From: an uncultured Draconibacterium sp.
GTDB taxonomy: Bacteria > Bacteroidota > Bacteroidia > Bacteroidales > Prolixibacteraceae
Length of the DNA stretch: 64,000 nt
Assembly: GCA_947492175.1 (NCBI GenBank)
Contig: CANLMQ010000012.1
Location: forward strand, 62,001-126,000
Direction: 5' to 3'
Shown here: positions 53,946-63,790 of the stretch, piece after piece
Layout: each line of letters opens with the position of its first letter
Numbering within the stretch: position 1 is the stretch's first letter
The notes under the pieces: model-generated
Database searches by the model: none
What the model was told of the DNA's origin: nothing
Seen by the model: the letters and a program-made list of their open reading frames with translations, nothing else
Translations under genes and position numbers: made by a program

Positions 53946-55502
53946 ATGAGAAAGATATTAAAAGCAATCGGTATTGTGTTTGTGGTGGGTGTAATCGCAT
54001 TATTTTTTTGGATGTATTCGAATTTAAAGGATCGACACCCTGATTATTTGGCTGATCTATCTGTCAAGAACGAATTGCCATCAGAATTAAAAGCCGGTTT
54101 TGCAGCTGTCGCCATTACTCCGGAAGTTCCGGATAAATGGGAAGACAAAAATAACGATGCAAAATATAAAACGAAAGACGGAGATTCATTTACCGACGGA
54201 AACGGGAATGGTGTTTTCGATCCGGTTTGGATTGCAGGATTTAGTAACAATAAACCAGCCAATGGAGTGCATGACGATACCTGGGCACGAACAATGATGA
54301 TTGATGACGGAAAAACCCGGCTGGCAATTGTTATTTTAGATGCCATTGGATTTATGAACGATGACGTTGTAGATGTTCGGAAAATGATACCAAATGAAAC
54401 CGGAGTGGACTATACAATTATTGCTTCTACTCACACGCACGAAGCCGCAGATCTGGTTGGACTTTGGGGCGAAACTCCTTTTAAATGCGGCGTGAACAAA
54501 GAATACATGAAGTTTGTAAAAAGCCAGATTGTTAAGTCGGTGATGGAGGCATCAAAAAAATTAAAGCCGGCAAAACTGGAAATATCGCAGGATTTAACAG
54601 GAGCCATTCCGTTGGTGAAAGATACACGGAAACCCGAAGTTTTCGATTCGGGAATGCGATTGATTAAAGCCATTGATAAAGAAAATGGCGAGATTATGGG
54701 AAGTGTGGTTGCATGGGCTGATCATCCGGAAACTTTATGGAGTAAAAATTTGCTCATATCATCCGACTTCCCGCATTATGTACGTGAAGGAGTGGAGAAA
54801 GGCGTATTTTCTGGCGACAGTGTTGTTAAACAGGGGATTGGTGGAGTTTGCATTTATATGAATGGTGCCGTTGGTGGACTGATGTGTACACATCCAAGTT
54901 TGACGGTAACAGATCCTTTAACCGGAATCGAGTATAAAGAACCCTCCTTCGAAAAAGCAGAGGCGCAGGGAAAAAAAATGTCGATGCTGGCACTTGATGC
55001 GATGGATAATCCTATCGAAGTTGTGGACTCAGCGGGTATTTCACTGGTTGTGAGTACGATAAAAATGCCAATTAAAAATAATTTATTTAAGCTGGCAACA
55101 GCACTTGGAGTGTTGGATCGGGGAACGTCGGGCTGGATGAAAATGAGATCGGAGCTGGCGGTTATTAAAATTGGCGAAATTTCGTTGGTAACCATTCCCG
55201 GAGAAATTTATCCGGAGCTTGTTAACGGAGAGATTGAAGCACCCGAAGGAAATGATTATAATATACAACCTTTGGAAGTGCCACCAATTCGGGAGATGAT
55301 GCCCGGGAAATATAAATTTATACTTGGTTTGGCCAACGACGAAATTGGTTATATACTTCCCCAAAGTCAGTGGGATGTAAAAGCTCCTTATACATACGGC
55401 AGAGATAATTCTCCTTATGGTGAAGAAAATTCGCTGGGACCGGAAACAGCCTCTATTCTGCATAAAAATTTAAAAGAAATGCTAAACGAACTGGGCAAAT
55501 GA
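53946..55502 (+). CDS. Membrane-anchored neutral/alkaline-ceramidase-fold protein (Ser nucleophile replaced)
   Basis: The 518-residue protein has an uncleaved-looking N-terminal membrane anchor (about 5-25) followed by a periplasmic ceramidase-fold domain. Zinc-site motifs are kept: STHTHEAADLVGLWG with His163 and His165, WADHPETLW, IPGEIYPEL and ANDEIGYILP. The catalytic Ser of neutral ceramidase lies in S-N-x-G-D; the matching stretch here is YMNGAVGGL, with Gly in place of Ser. There is an extra Asp/Asn-rich insertion near residues 60-100. The fold is clear but ceramide amide hydrolysis is not assured. It is followed after 73 bases by an alpha/beta hydrolase gene with a similar anchor. Confidence 0.85.
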   Translation: MRKILKAIGIVFVVGVIALFFWMYSNLKDRHPDYLADLSVKNELPSELKAGFAAVAITPEVPDKWEDKNNDAKYKTKDGDSFTDGNGNGVFDPVWIAGFSNNKPANGVHDDTWARTMMIDDGKTRLAIVILDAIGFMNDDVVDVRKMIPNETGVDYTIIASTHTHEAADLVGLWGETPFKCGVNKEYMKFVKSQIVKSVMEASKKLKPAKLEISQDLTGAIPLVKDTRKPEVFDSGMRLIKAIDKENGEIMGSVVAWADHPETLWSKNLLISSDFPHYVREGVEKGVFSGDSVVKQGIGGVCIYMNGAVGGLMCTHPSLTVTDPLTGIEYKEPSFEKAEAQGKKMSMLALDAMDNPIEVVDSAGISLVVSTIKMPIKNNLFKLATALGVLDRGTSGWMKMRSELAVIKIGEISLVTIPGEIYPELVNGEIEAPEGNDYNIQPLEVPPIREMMPGKYKFILGLANDEIGYILPQSQWDVKAPYTYGRDNSPYGEENSLGPETASILHKNLKEMLNELGK

Positions 55503-55575
55503 GAAGATAATAACTTTACAGAACAATAGTTGTAAATTATTTATTCAGCTTTATATGCATTAAAATTTACTGCTT

Positions 55576-56553
55576 ATGAAAAGAAAAATACTAAAAAGAA
55601 TAATAAAGGGATTTCTGTTTATTCTGGCTGTGTTTATTCTGCTAATGTTAACTCCGCGGGCGGTCGGATTTTTGTTTCCCCACAAAGCGCCGATTGGTTA
55701 TCATTTTGAAACACTCGACTATCTGGCTATTAGTACTGGTCTGGAGAAACTTGTAAATCTTGAACCTGAAGTTTCAGATAATATACAGGAATATAAAAAT
55801 ATTGAATACAAGAATGTAAATGGAAAATCCTTACAACTGAATTTATATAAATTGAAAGATTCAAAAGAAAAAGCCCCGTTGCTTGTTTTTATTCACGGCG
55901 GTGGGTGGCGCAGCGGTAAACGATCAGACTACCTTATTTACCTGCTCGATTATGCCGAAAAAGGCTATGTTACGGCCACTGTGTCGTATCGTTTAAAACG
56001 AGACAGCATTTATCCGGCGGCTGTTGAAGATGTTGTTGATGCGGTTAGCTGGATCTTTGAAAATGGCAATAAGTATGGATATGATACAACCAGAATTGCT
56101 TTGATAGGAGGTTCGGCGGGCGCGCATTTGGCTATGATGGCCGGTTATGGCTGGAAGAATCCGCGAACAGGAAATATAAAAAAACACAAAATTAAAACAG
56201 TGGTTGATATTTACGGGCCGGTTGATATGACCACACCTTATGCACAAACGCAATATATGGTTACTGATTTTATCGGTCATCCGTATTCAGAAAGACCTGA
56301 ATTGTATTGGGAAGCTTCACCTGCAAAATACCTGGATGAAAATCTGCCGGCTACCTTAATTTTTCAAGGAACTTCCGATAAGCTGCTTCCACAAAGCCAG
56401 TCGGATACTTTAAAAGCACGACTCGACAGGCTGGGAGTTCCCTGCCGGTATTACAAACTCCCGCTTTGGCCACATGCAATGGACATTGCTGAACGTCCGA
56501 ATAGATACATGCAAAAGAAAATGGATACTTTTTTTGAAGAATACCTTTGGTGA
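55576..56553 (+). CDS. Membrane-anchored alpha/beta hydrolase (BD-FAE / esterase-lipase type)
   Basis: The 325-residue protein has an N-terminal anchor (about 8-25) and an alpha/beta hydrolase domain. The HGGGW oxyanion motif is at 107-111, the nucleophile Ser180 lies in GGSAG, Asp268 in GTSDKLLP, and His300 in LWPHAMD. This is the hormone-sensitive-lipase / bifunctional feruloyl-acetyl esterase type; it cleaves carboxyl esters such as acetyl groups on sugars or short acyl esters. It is encoded with the ceramidase-fold gene upstream and converges with the minus-strand ceramidase-fold gene 24 bases away. Confidence 0.88.
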   Translation: MKRKILKRIIKGFLFILAVFILLMLTPRAVGFLFPHKAPIGYHFETLDYLAISTGLEKLVNLEPEVSDNIQEYKNIEYKNVNGKSLQLNLYKLKDSKEKAPLLVFIHGGGWRSGKRSDYLIYLLDYAEKGYVTATVSYRLKRDSIYPAAVEDVVDAVSWIFENGNKYGYDTTRIALIGGSAGAHLAMMAGYGWKNPRTGNIKKHKIKTVVDIYGPVDMTTPYAQTQYMVTDFIGHPYSERPELYWEASPAKYLDENLPATLIFQGTSDKLLPQSQSDTLKARLDRLGVPCRYYKLPLWPHAMDIAERPNRYMQKKMDTFFEEYLW

Positions 56554-56577
56554 GATGTTGCTGAACAGCAGGCTAAA

Positions 56578-57855
56578 CTATTTTTCTGCTGCAGGGTTTT
56601 CTTGAATAAACTTTAACGCTTCCCGGCCTAAAATTTCGCCGGTCATTTCGCCTAAAGTCGTTCTCGAAATGTAGTTGTATCTTTCGAAACTTTGAAAATC
56701 TTCCTTCGAAATTATATATCCAAAAGCATCATTGGTTAAGCCAAACAGAAAAGGCTGGTTGGTTTTCATATGGCGTTTTATATAATAGCCAATATTGGGC
56801 AGGGCTTCTCCCGGAATGGTTAATACCTGTGCAGTTCCAATATTTAAAAGGTTGAGTTGTGTTTCTACCTTACTGTAATCATCTGTTTTGTAACCAGCCA
56901 TTTCTGCCACCGACGAATGCTGAAACACAAAACGCATCGCTTCGTTTTCAAGAGGAAATGTTATGGTCTTTGAGGCGCTGTATAATTTCGGATTTTTCTG
57001 AAGTAGTGCCGGTTCTACAATTCTCAGGGCTTCATCTGCCATCAGGTTTCCGATGCGAATACATTCATCCCAATCGTTGGCTTCTTTGCCGTTTTCTCTG
57101 CGGGTATCGGCTGTAACCATTCCTCCCTGTGCACTGTTTATAAACAAGGCAACTCCGCCAGCCTGTTCTTCAATCCGGTTGTAAAGCGGGCCGCATAAGT
57201 CAGGACTGATTAGTTTTCTTTTTGTTCCTAAAATTTCAGGGTGTGTTGCATAATTGACAAGTGTGGCAATGGTTTTTCCTTTATTATCTCCACTTGTTGC
57301 AATGGCCTGAATGACACCCATGCGTGGATCGTACAACCGGGGGGCATAATAATTATAAGCTATTTTACCTTTAGCCTCGTCAACCGCAATTTTTAAAGTT
57401 GCCGGTTCCAGGTTTTTAATTGCTTCGTTTACAGCATCTGCAATTTGGTTGGCACACCATGCAAGGTATTCGAGGTCGGCAGCAGGCATTCCGTTTTCAT
57501 CCGGGAATCCGTAAGCATCGGGAGCACTGTGTGTATGTGTTGCGCCAATTAATATATTTTCAGGCAAAATACCATTGATTTTTTTCCGCGATAGATTTCC
57601 CAGATAGGCTGGCCATCCAATATTGTCAACGCCCACAATGGCTACTTTTGTGTCTCCTTTTTCCATAACCAAAGCGCGAACCGACAGTTTCCCCTGTATC
57701 CCTTCTGGAATAGTAGGTGTTCCCATTCCTCCGGATATCGGGATTAAGTGGTCGGGTGTAATGTCGCGCACCGCCGCCGCAGCTTTAAAGGTTTGTGCAT
57801 TAATTTGTGTTGAAAGAAAAAGGATAACGATTAAAAATGAGATTTTCGATTTCAT
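56578..57855 (-). CDS. Secreted neutral/alkaline-ceramidase-fold protein
   Basis: The 425-residue protein has a cleavable signal peptide (about 1-20, ending NAQ). The opening FKAAAAVRDITPDHLIPISGGMG is typical of the ceramidase N-terminal domain. It has GATHTHSAPDAYG for two zinc His, NYATHPEILG for the third, IPGEALPNIG for the Glu and NDAFGYIIS for the Tyr. FINSAQGGM keeps Ser at the nucleophile place. Of the three copies this has the most complete site. It ends a minus-strand run SusC-SusD-PqaA-ceramidase-PHP-ceramidase. Family homologues hydrolyse the ceramide amide, but many Bacteroidota members are untested. Confidence 0.87.
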   Translation of the reverse strand: MKSKISFLIVILFLSTQINAQTFKAAAAVRDITPDHLIPISGGMGTPTIPEGIQGKLSVRALVMEKGDTKVAIVGVDNIGWPAYLGNLSRKKINGILPENILIGATHTHSAPDAYGFPDENGMPAADLEYLAWCANQIADAVNEAIKNLEPATLKIAVDEAKGKIAYNYYAPRLYDPRMGVIQAIATSGDNKGKTIATLVNYATHPEILGTKRKLISPDLCGPLYNRIEEQAGGVALFINSAQGGMVTADTRRENGKEANDWDECIRIGNLMADEALRIVEPALLQKNPKLYSASKTITFPLENEAMRFVFQHSSVAEMAGYKTDDYSKVETQLNLLNIGTAQVLTIPGEALPNIGYYIKRHMKTNQPFLFGLTNDAFGYIISKEDFQSFERYNYISRTTLGEMTGEILGREALKFIQENPAAEK

Positions 57856-57875
57856 TTTCTGTTGGTTTCAAAAGA

Positions 57876-59204
57876 TTAATAAATATAAATGGGATTTGAA
57901 TAAATCCAGGGAACATATTCCCCGTTTAGGTTTACGTGTACTTCCATTCGATAAGCCCCCTTATCATTCAGGTTTGAGTAGTTATATTGGTAACTGTCAA
58001 TATCAGAAACATCAAGTGTTGTTCCATTGTGAATAAGCCTGAATTGCCCGGGGAAAGGGGAGACTGCATGGAGCGAATTAAATTCGTTTATTACCAGCGA
58101 ATCTCCCGGGATTGCTTTCATTTTACCACTATTGTTTTTTGCAAAGTAGTTAAAACCGCTGGCATCTCCCAGACTTTTAAAGGCCATAAATAAATGTCCG
58201 AGTTTGATATGATGTGAAAGTGATGACATGGTTAACGAATCGGCAAAAACATAGTTGGTTACATAATCGAAACCTTCCATATACGTGTCAATCATAAATT
58301 TGAAAATCCAACCACTGTTGTCTGGCTCATGAAAAAGCCATTTGTTTAAGAGAGTTACCTTTAGCGTGTCGATAGGGTTGGCATTGGGACCTATCCATTC
58401 AACGCGTCCATCTTTAATATATCTTGCCCTGAAATTTTGGTTTTCGTGTGTGTCGACAGCAGAATAGCCAACAATTTTTCGCTGTACATTTAATGAATCC
58501 CACAATGCAAGAATCTGTGTTTGCTCATCAAATAGTTGACGTAAGGCCCAAATTCGGTACTTTTTACCGTTCGCAATAAAATTAAAAATATTAGGAGCCA
58601 GCTTTTCATCTTTTGTATCGGTATGAAAGTTGTAAATTTCCATGCCCTGGTACCAGGAATTATCCCAATTGTGTGGTTCTTCGGTATGAGCATAAAATAC
58701 AATTCCGTCGTCTTCAATTATATTTTTCGAAAGGCTGTCTTTGTCAATGTTCCAGTCAAGCACAATTGAATCTTGCAATGGCCAGGCAGCAAATCCTTTT
58801 TTTTCACTACCGGGAACAATTAGAATGTTGTTGTAAAAGCCACTATATCCGCGAGGAAAAGAATCGATATTCCCGTGAGGATGATCGGTTAAAAAGATAA
58901 AATCGATGCCATTTTTTGCAGCTGCCGGAATGAGGTCTGTTAGTTTTCCTTCGCAGTCGTGCGACCAGAAACTATGTGCGTGCATAATACCTCGGTAGGT
59001 ATTTAGTTGTGTAGTTTCAGGTGTTTTTTTGCGAAGTTTTTGAAACGCTGCTATTTCTTTTTCAAGTTTGGGATATGTAACAAAATGGCGCCAAACAGGT
59101 GCTGCAAAACCAACAATTAAAAGTATGAACACACTCGCCAAAATGAAACAGACAAGGTATTTTAAAACAGTTAAAAATTTCCTTATGGTTTTTAAGGATG
59201 GCAT
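57876..59204 (-). CDS. Membrane-anchored PHP-domain metal-dependent phosphoesterase-like protein
   Basis: The 442-residue protein has an N-terminal membrane anchor (about 12-35). The PHP motifs are present: YRGIMHAHSFWSHDCEG with the HxH pair and the next His, and FIFLTDHPHG with the Asp-His pair, followed by IVPGSEKKGF. PHP proteins use two or three metals to hydrolyse phosphate esters. The C-terminal part (about 330-440) looks like a beta-sandwich. Its start overlaps the preceding ceramidase-fold gene by one base (59204), so the two are strongly coupled. A phosphatase step in the same pathway is inferred. Confidence 0.8.
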   Translation of the reverse strand: MPSLKTIRKFLTVLKYLVCFILASVFILLIVGFAAPVWRHFVTYPKLEKEIAAFQKLRKKTPETTQLNTYRGIMHAHSFWSHDCEGKLTDLIPAAAKNGIDFIFLTDHPHGNIDSFPRGYSGFYNNILIVPGSEKKGFAAWPLQDSIVLDWNIDKDSLSKNIIEDDGIVFYAHTEEPHNWDNSWYQGMEIYNFHTDTKDEKLAPNIFNFIANGKKYRIWALRQLFDEQTQILALWDSLNVQRKIVGYSAVDTHENQNFRARYIKDGRVEWIGPNANPIDTLKVTLLNKWLFHEPDNSGWIFKFMIDTYMEGFDYVTNYVFADSLTMSSLSHHIKLGHLFMAFKSLGDASGFNYFAKNNSGKMKAIPGDSLVINEFNSLHAVSPFPGQFRLIHNGTTLDVSDIDSYQYNYSNLNDKGAYRMEVHVNLNGEYVPWIYSNPIYIY

Positions 59205-60598
59205 TATTCAATTACAATTTCGGTCAACTGATGAATTAAATCCATAGTATAATCTCCCATGTTTGGACCAAACCAACCCATTGTTTTTGGCTCGTACTTG
59301 TCGAGATAAAAATATTTACCCGGGATGATATAGCCCAGATAACTTCCGTTAAAACTGGAAACATTGGCCTTAAAACCTCTGGCGGCCAGATTATTTTTTA
59401 TCTGCAGCGCATATTCTCCGCTAAAATCAGAAGGAGTAGTTATCCATATCATGTCTCCGAATCGGGCAACCTGCAGGAATGAATTATCGGGTAAAGGATT
59501 GATTTTCTGACAAAGAAAGGTTGAAAGATTTCTTTTTGTGCTTAACCGAATATTGTAATCGGGCAATTGCAATTTTAGCGTAACAATTGACACAGCAAGA
59601 GTGGGAGAGAGTACTGTTCTTTTTAGATGAATAGTCAGACTGTCGGCCAGCGACTCACCAATAAATCTGGGCTTTTCAAATCCTTTGCCTTCTCCACAAT
59701 GTGTTTGACTCCCTACCGAACCAGCAAAAAAGATTGCATAATTAACCGATGTTTTTTCCATTTTGCGTTGCCAGTAACCCGGGTAATCGCCACTTATTTG
59801 CATGTTTTTATCGCCCAAGGTTGTGGAGTGTGCTGAAAAAGAACCAATTACTGCACTTTTCCCATCGGTTTGTGCCAGGTAGATAAAGCTGAAACCATCG
59901 TTTTTTGTGCCCAGGTTTCCAATTAAACGGTTGCGTGTGTAATCTTTAGCGTTAAAATCGCCTGTTCCAATTTTAGCCGGTTTTAGATTGGTAACGGCTT
60001 TTTCAACAGCATCAGTAAATTTTAAAACGAGCCATTCAACCAGTTCCGGATTGTATTCTCCGGCGAATTGTTCTCCAACCCAGCCTTGGCCCCAGGCTCC
60101 CAAACTTGAATGAGTATGCGTTGCCGAGAAAAGAAGTTGTTCGCGCCGATATCCTTTTACAATCAATTTTTCCATTACAGAATCGGTGATATTAGGAGGT
60201 ATAATCAACAAATCGGCACCAACAAAAACTAGCAGTTTCTGATTGACTTTTAATGCTGCCGCTTTCACAAAAATGCTGTCGTGGATTCCGGTTGCTGAAG
60301 CTCCTTTGCGTGCACCATAACCAGACAAGGGAAGATGAGTAAATTCGCCGGTTGCAGAATTATCTGCGGCGCAGTTTAGTTTTGGAGTTATGCTCACTTT
60401 GGCAAAGCCGGCCATTAACGAATCATTGTTTTTGGAGTGGGCTTGCGCCAGTTTCTCAATCTGGTTACATTCGTTTTTATAATAATCGCTTTCGAAATAA
60501 GATGTTTGACTTACCGGAACAGTGCCCCAAAAATAAACAACTGCAAGCAGTACAATTATTATCGTAACTGAAATTCCAATTCTTCGTAAAGTCTTCAT
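59204..60598 (-). CDS. Membrane-anchored neutral/alkaline-ceramidase-fold protein (Glu ligand changed)
   Basis: The 464-residue protein has an N-terminal anchor (about 5-25). The ceramidase-fold motifs are SATHTHSSLGAWGQG, SFSAHSTTLGD, FFAGSVGSQTH with a Ser in the nucleophile region, and NGSYLGYIIPG. The Glu motif (usually PGE) reads TTPSDFSGEY, so Asp or the later Glu would have to take over as ligand. It shares its stop region with the PHP gene start and follows the PqaA-like gene by about 56 bases. A close functional pair with the PHP protein is likely. Confidence 0.84.
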   Translation of the reverse strand: MKTLRRIGISVTIIIVLLAVVYFWGTVPVSQTSYFESDYYKNECNQIEKLAQAHSKNNDSLMAGFAKVSITPKLNCAADNSATGEFTHLPLSGYGARKGASATGIHDSIFVKAAALKVNQKLLVFVGADLLIIPPNITDSVMEKLIVKGYRREQLLFSATHTHSSLGAWGQGWVGEQFAGEYNPELVEWLVLKFTDAVEKAVTNLKPAKIGTGDFNAKDYTRNRLIGNLGTKNDGFSFIYLAQTDGKSAVIGSFSAHSTTLGDKNMQISGDYPGYWQRKMEKTSVNYAIFFAGSVGSQTHCGEGKGFEKPRFIGESLADSLTIHLKRTVLSPTLAVSIVTLKLQLPDYNIRLSTKRNLSTFLCQKINPLPDNSFLQVARFGDMIWITTPSDFSGEYALQIKNNLAARGFKANVSSFNGSYLGYIIPGKYFYLDKYEPKTMGWFGPNMGDYTMDLIHQLTEIVIE

Positions 60599-60654
60599 TC
60601 TGTTTGTTTTCTTATTTCTTTGTGTCGAAAGAATATCCGGATATTACATATCAA

Positions 60655-62022
60655 TTACTGGCCACGGTTTAATAATAATTCGTTTTTGTTGGCAACAAAT
60701 ATTCGTGTACTTTTTGTATAGTCTTCACCAAATGGTGCTTTGTATTTCATATCCACATAGAAGGCTTTGTATCCGTTATCCGGGAAATCAATCTCGATTT
60801 TAAATTGTTCTTCGTCTGTATTACTATTCATTCTATTTTCGGTCCATTCTTCATCTCTGAAATCGCGATCTTCTGAAGCCGTACTCCATAAAATTACATC
60901 TTCTAACTTACCAGACATAGGTTGTATAATGAGCTTAATTTTTCCATCTGTTTCAGAAATAGAATAGTCGAATTCAGGGTAATCTTCGTTGGTAATGGCA
61001 GTGCCAAAAAATGCACTTAAAGTGGTAAGTGCTGTTTTTTTATCGCCTAAACCATGACCGGCATTGGGTGTATAACAAACATAGTTTTTGCCCGGAATGC
61101 TGTCGATATAATTTTTTATGGCATCCACCGGCCAATACTCATCGTTTGTGCCAATGAATAACATCTTAGGCATGGTTAAGGTTTTGCGATACGAATACGG
61201 ATCAATCATGGTAACCAGGTCTTTTCCTTCCGGTGAGTCAATCTGTTGAGCAATTCCGAGGTTCACGTAATCTTCAATTTGAATACTGTAATCGCCCCAG
61301 GCAACTTTGTGATAATCTACATTTACTGGCATATTCAATACGTCGATTACCATTGGCCCGATAGCTTTTACACGTTTATCGTTGGCCCCGGTAAGCCAAG
61401 TAGTCCAACCTCTTTTTGATGCCCCCGAAACTACAAACTGGTTTACCTTATATGCGATTTCTTTTTTTGCAAATTGTTGCACAGCATCCATTGCACGCAC
61501 TGCACTTTTGGTCATCGGGAATAAAAGTGGCCAGGTAAAATCGTGATCGTTTTGGTAATTGTGAAGCGTGAACGAGATCAATTCGTCTTCTGTTCTGTCG
61601 CCATACAACGGTTGGTTAGGTGTTTGCCACAAAATGGCGCTTATGGCTTTGTTCGTCCGGGAAATACGGCTAAACATTGTAATGTCTTCTTTATCCCACT
61701 GATGAATGTTTGGTTCGCCATTCTTTACACTTCCTCCGGTTATAAAAAGTAGTGCATCTTTATAAGTTAAATTATCCGGAACGACAATGGTGAGTTCATG
61801 TTTCCATTTAATATTGCGCCAGGTTTGCGAAGTAAAAATAACACGATATAAGGTTACGCCATCGGCATCAAATTTATCCTGAATTTCCCATGAAAAAGAT
61901 TTATCCCCATTGTTAAGGTAGGCCTGAAGGGCATTTCCTGGTGTAATCGGTTTATTCTTTTCTGCTAAGACCAAATTCGCAGAATATAAGAGTGCAAATA
62001 AAAGGATTATTAATTTTCTCAT
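60655..62022 (-). CDS. PhoPQ-activated pathogenicity-related (PqaA-like) secreted hydrolase
   Basis: The protein has about 455 residues from the ATG at 62022, which gives a proper signal peptide (MRKLIILLFALLYSANLVLA). A longer start at 62076 would put 18 odd residues before it. The domain is PhoPQ_related (alpha/beta hydrolase-like): TPGNALQAYLNNGD at the start, LLFITGGSV, the nucleophile-elbow-like VSGASKRGWTTWL, and a late His in NAGHGLGD. The function of PqaA proteins is unknown, though an ester or amide hydrolase is expected from the fold. It lies directly downstream of SusD, so it belongs to the SusCD operon. Confidence 0.88.
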   Translation of the reverse strand: MRKLIILLFALLYSANLVLAEKNKPITPGNALQAYLNNGDKSFSWEIQDKFDADGVTLYRVIFTSQTWRNIKWKHELTIVVPDNLTYKDALLFITGGSVKNGEPNIHQWDKEDITMFSRISRTNKAISAILWQTPNQPLYGDRTEDELISFTLHNYQNDHDFTWPLLFPMTKSAVRAMDAVQQFAKKEIAYKVNQFVVSGASKRGWTTWLTGANDKRVKAIGPMVIDVLNMPVNVDYHKVAWGDYSIQIEDYVNLGIAQQIDSPEGKDLVTMIDPYSYRKTLTMPKMLFIGTNDEYWPVDAIKNYIDSIPGKNYVCYTPNAGHGLGDKKTALTTLSAFFGTAITNEDYPEFDYSISETDGKIKLIIQPMSGKLEDVILWSTASEDRDFRDEEWTENRMNSNTDEEQFKIEIDFPDNGYKAFYVDMKYKAPFGEDYTKSTRIFVANKNELLLNRGQ

Positions 62023-62117
62023 TTCGAAGATTTTTTGTGTCATTAGAAATATGTTGCAATAATAAGCAGACAACATTTAATGTTGTCTGCTTATTTAAAT
62101 AATGGGATAAATCTGCT

Positions 62118-63776
62118 TTAATAAGGTTTATTGGTTCCTTGTAACAGCCACATTTTCGACCATGCACTGTTCTTTGTCTGATCATTACCTTGATATGGAG
62201 TGGCTTCCAGTCTTTCTATAGCTGCTTCTGCATTTTTTGTGTTTCTTGATATCTCATCCGTATTATGATAATAGAAACGGAGAGGTAGTTTTTCTCTTTT
62301 AGCAGATTCTCCGGTTTGTAAATCAGGTAATCCGGTTCTTCTGTAATCAAACCACGATTCGGCTGCAGCACTCCAGCTGGCTATCCATTTTTGCTGAATT
62401 ATACTTTCGAGCCCAGAATAAGGAGCTCCATCGATGTAACCATTGAAAGAACTTCCAACTCCCCAGGCGTTAAAAGATTCCTGAATACCTTTGGCATAAA
62501 GTTCTTCTGGGCTTCCCGGAGCCCAGCCATACAATGCGGCTTCTGCCAATATGAGGTGAACTTCGGCTGCAGACATTATTCTCATCAACAATAGGGAACC
62601 ACTGCTTTCTTTGTACATGCTATTTAATTGAGAAGCATGTGGATTATAAACGCCCTGTTCCAGGTTTGGATTTAAATTGTATTGTGGAGCAGCAAAAACC
62701 GAAGGAGGTATCCCTACAAAATCCGGATCAAAATCAACTCCAAGATTCCATGCTGCTTCATAATCGTCAATAATATCCTGCGAAACATATCTTATACCAT
62801 TTTGTATATAATCAACATCTGTACCCGAGGTTAATGCTAAGGGTATTTCAATTTTATCGGCCCAAACTCCAAGCCTGGGATCATTTAACTCCTGAAGAGC
62901 ATCTACAAGCGTAGCGCACAGTTTAATCCTCATATAAGATCCGCTGGGATCAGGATCGAATTCCATACTTGTAGGCCACGAATCTGATGGAGAGTTACCA
63001 ATATACCCAATATTTGCATCGTCTGATGCTTCTGTAATAAGCGGGTATTTATTTGAATCAGAAACAATTTTTTGAATTCCCTGTTCGGCAATAGTCGGTT
63101 CTTTTGCCTGCAATCTCATGTAATAGCGAAGTGCAAGAGAATTGGCAAACTTCCTCCATTTCGAAGCATCTCCATTATATAGTATATCCTGATCTTCAAG
63201 AATGTTTGTATAGGAGTCACTGTTTTTAGAAAGAAGAGTGTTTGCTGTTTCCAGGTCGGCAAGTATTCCAGTGTAAATATCTTTTTGAGGATCGTACACC
63301 GGAGTAAAATATTCAGAACCTTCTTCAACCCGTAATGCTTCGCTATAGGGAGCATCTCCCCATAAATCGGTAACTAAACCAAAGGCATAAGCTTTCATAA
63401 CTAAGGCAACTCCTTGATGGAATTCAAATTCGCCTTCAACAGCTTTTTTATAAAATTCATCGGTATTCCTTAAAATTCCGTATAAAGATGACCAGCTATT
63501 ACTATTGATATCCCAGTCGTAATCATTATGTCCACCTGACCAGCCATCAAATTGTGTGTGTTGCATTACTCCTGCAATATCTCCAAAACCTAAGCTTACA
63601 ACTTTTTGTCCGATACCGGTAATTATTGTAGGCATTAATAAATTAAGATCGGCATTTTTAGGATCTACACCATTGGGATTAATATTTAATTCATCCAGAT
63701 CTTTACATGATATAACAATAGTAAATACTAATGTTAACGCGATTATAAAGCTATTTTTAATTTTACTCATGATCAT
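62118..63776 (-). CDS. SusD/RagB-family nutrient-binding outer-membrane lipoprotein
   Basis: The 552-residue lipoprotein has Cys near residue 24 (VISCKDLDELNINPNG), typical of the SusD-like group of type PF12771. It has TPR-like helices throughout and HLILAEAALYGW and YRRTGLPDL near the C-terminus. SusD proteins cap the SusC channel at the cell surface and bind the substrate. The start could be the ATG at 63776 or the one at 63770 (MSKIKNS). It begins 14 bases after SusC. Its operon partners are PqaA-like, ceramidase-fold and PHP proteins rather than glycosidases, which makes the imported ligand unusual. Confidence 0.95.
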   Translation of the reverse strand: MIMSKIKNSFIIALTLVFTIVISCKDLDELNINPNGVDPKNADLNLLMPTIITGIGQKVVSLGFGDIAGVMQHTQFDGWSGGHNDYDWDINSNSWSSLYGILRNTDEFYKKAVEGEFEFHQGVALVMKAYAFGLVTDLWGDAPYSEALRVEEGSEYFTPVYDPQKDIYTGILADLETANTLLSKNSDSYTNILEDQDILYNGDASKWRKFANSLALRYYMRLQAKEPTIAEQGIQKIVSDSNKYPLITEASDDANIGYIGNSPSDSWPTSMEFDPDPSGSYMRIKLCATLVDALQELNDPRLGVWADKIEIPLALTSGTDVDYIQNGIRYVSQDIIDDYEAAWNLGVDFDPDFVGIPPSVFAAPQYNLNPNLEQGVYNPHASQLNSMYKESSGSLLLMRIMSAAEVHLILAEAALYGWAPGSPEELYAKGIQESFNAWGVGSSFNGYIDGAPYSGLESIIQQKWIASWSAAAESWFDYRRTGLPDLQTGESAKREKLPLRFYYHNTDEISRNTKNAEAAIERLEATPYQGNDQTKNSAWSKMWLLQGTNKPY

Positions 63777-63790
63777 AAATGTTTAGTTTC

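Noticed and set aside
60655..62076. Longer start for the PqaA-like gene at 62076
   Set aside because: It would bury the signal peptide behind 18 residues; ATG 62022 gives a normal leader.
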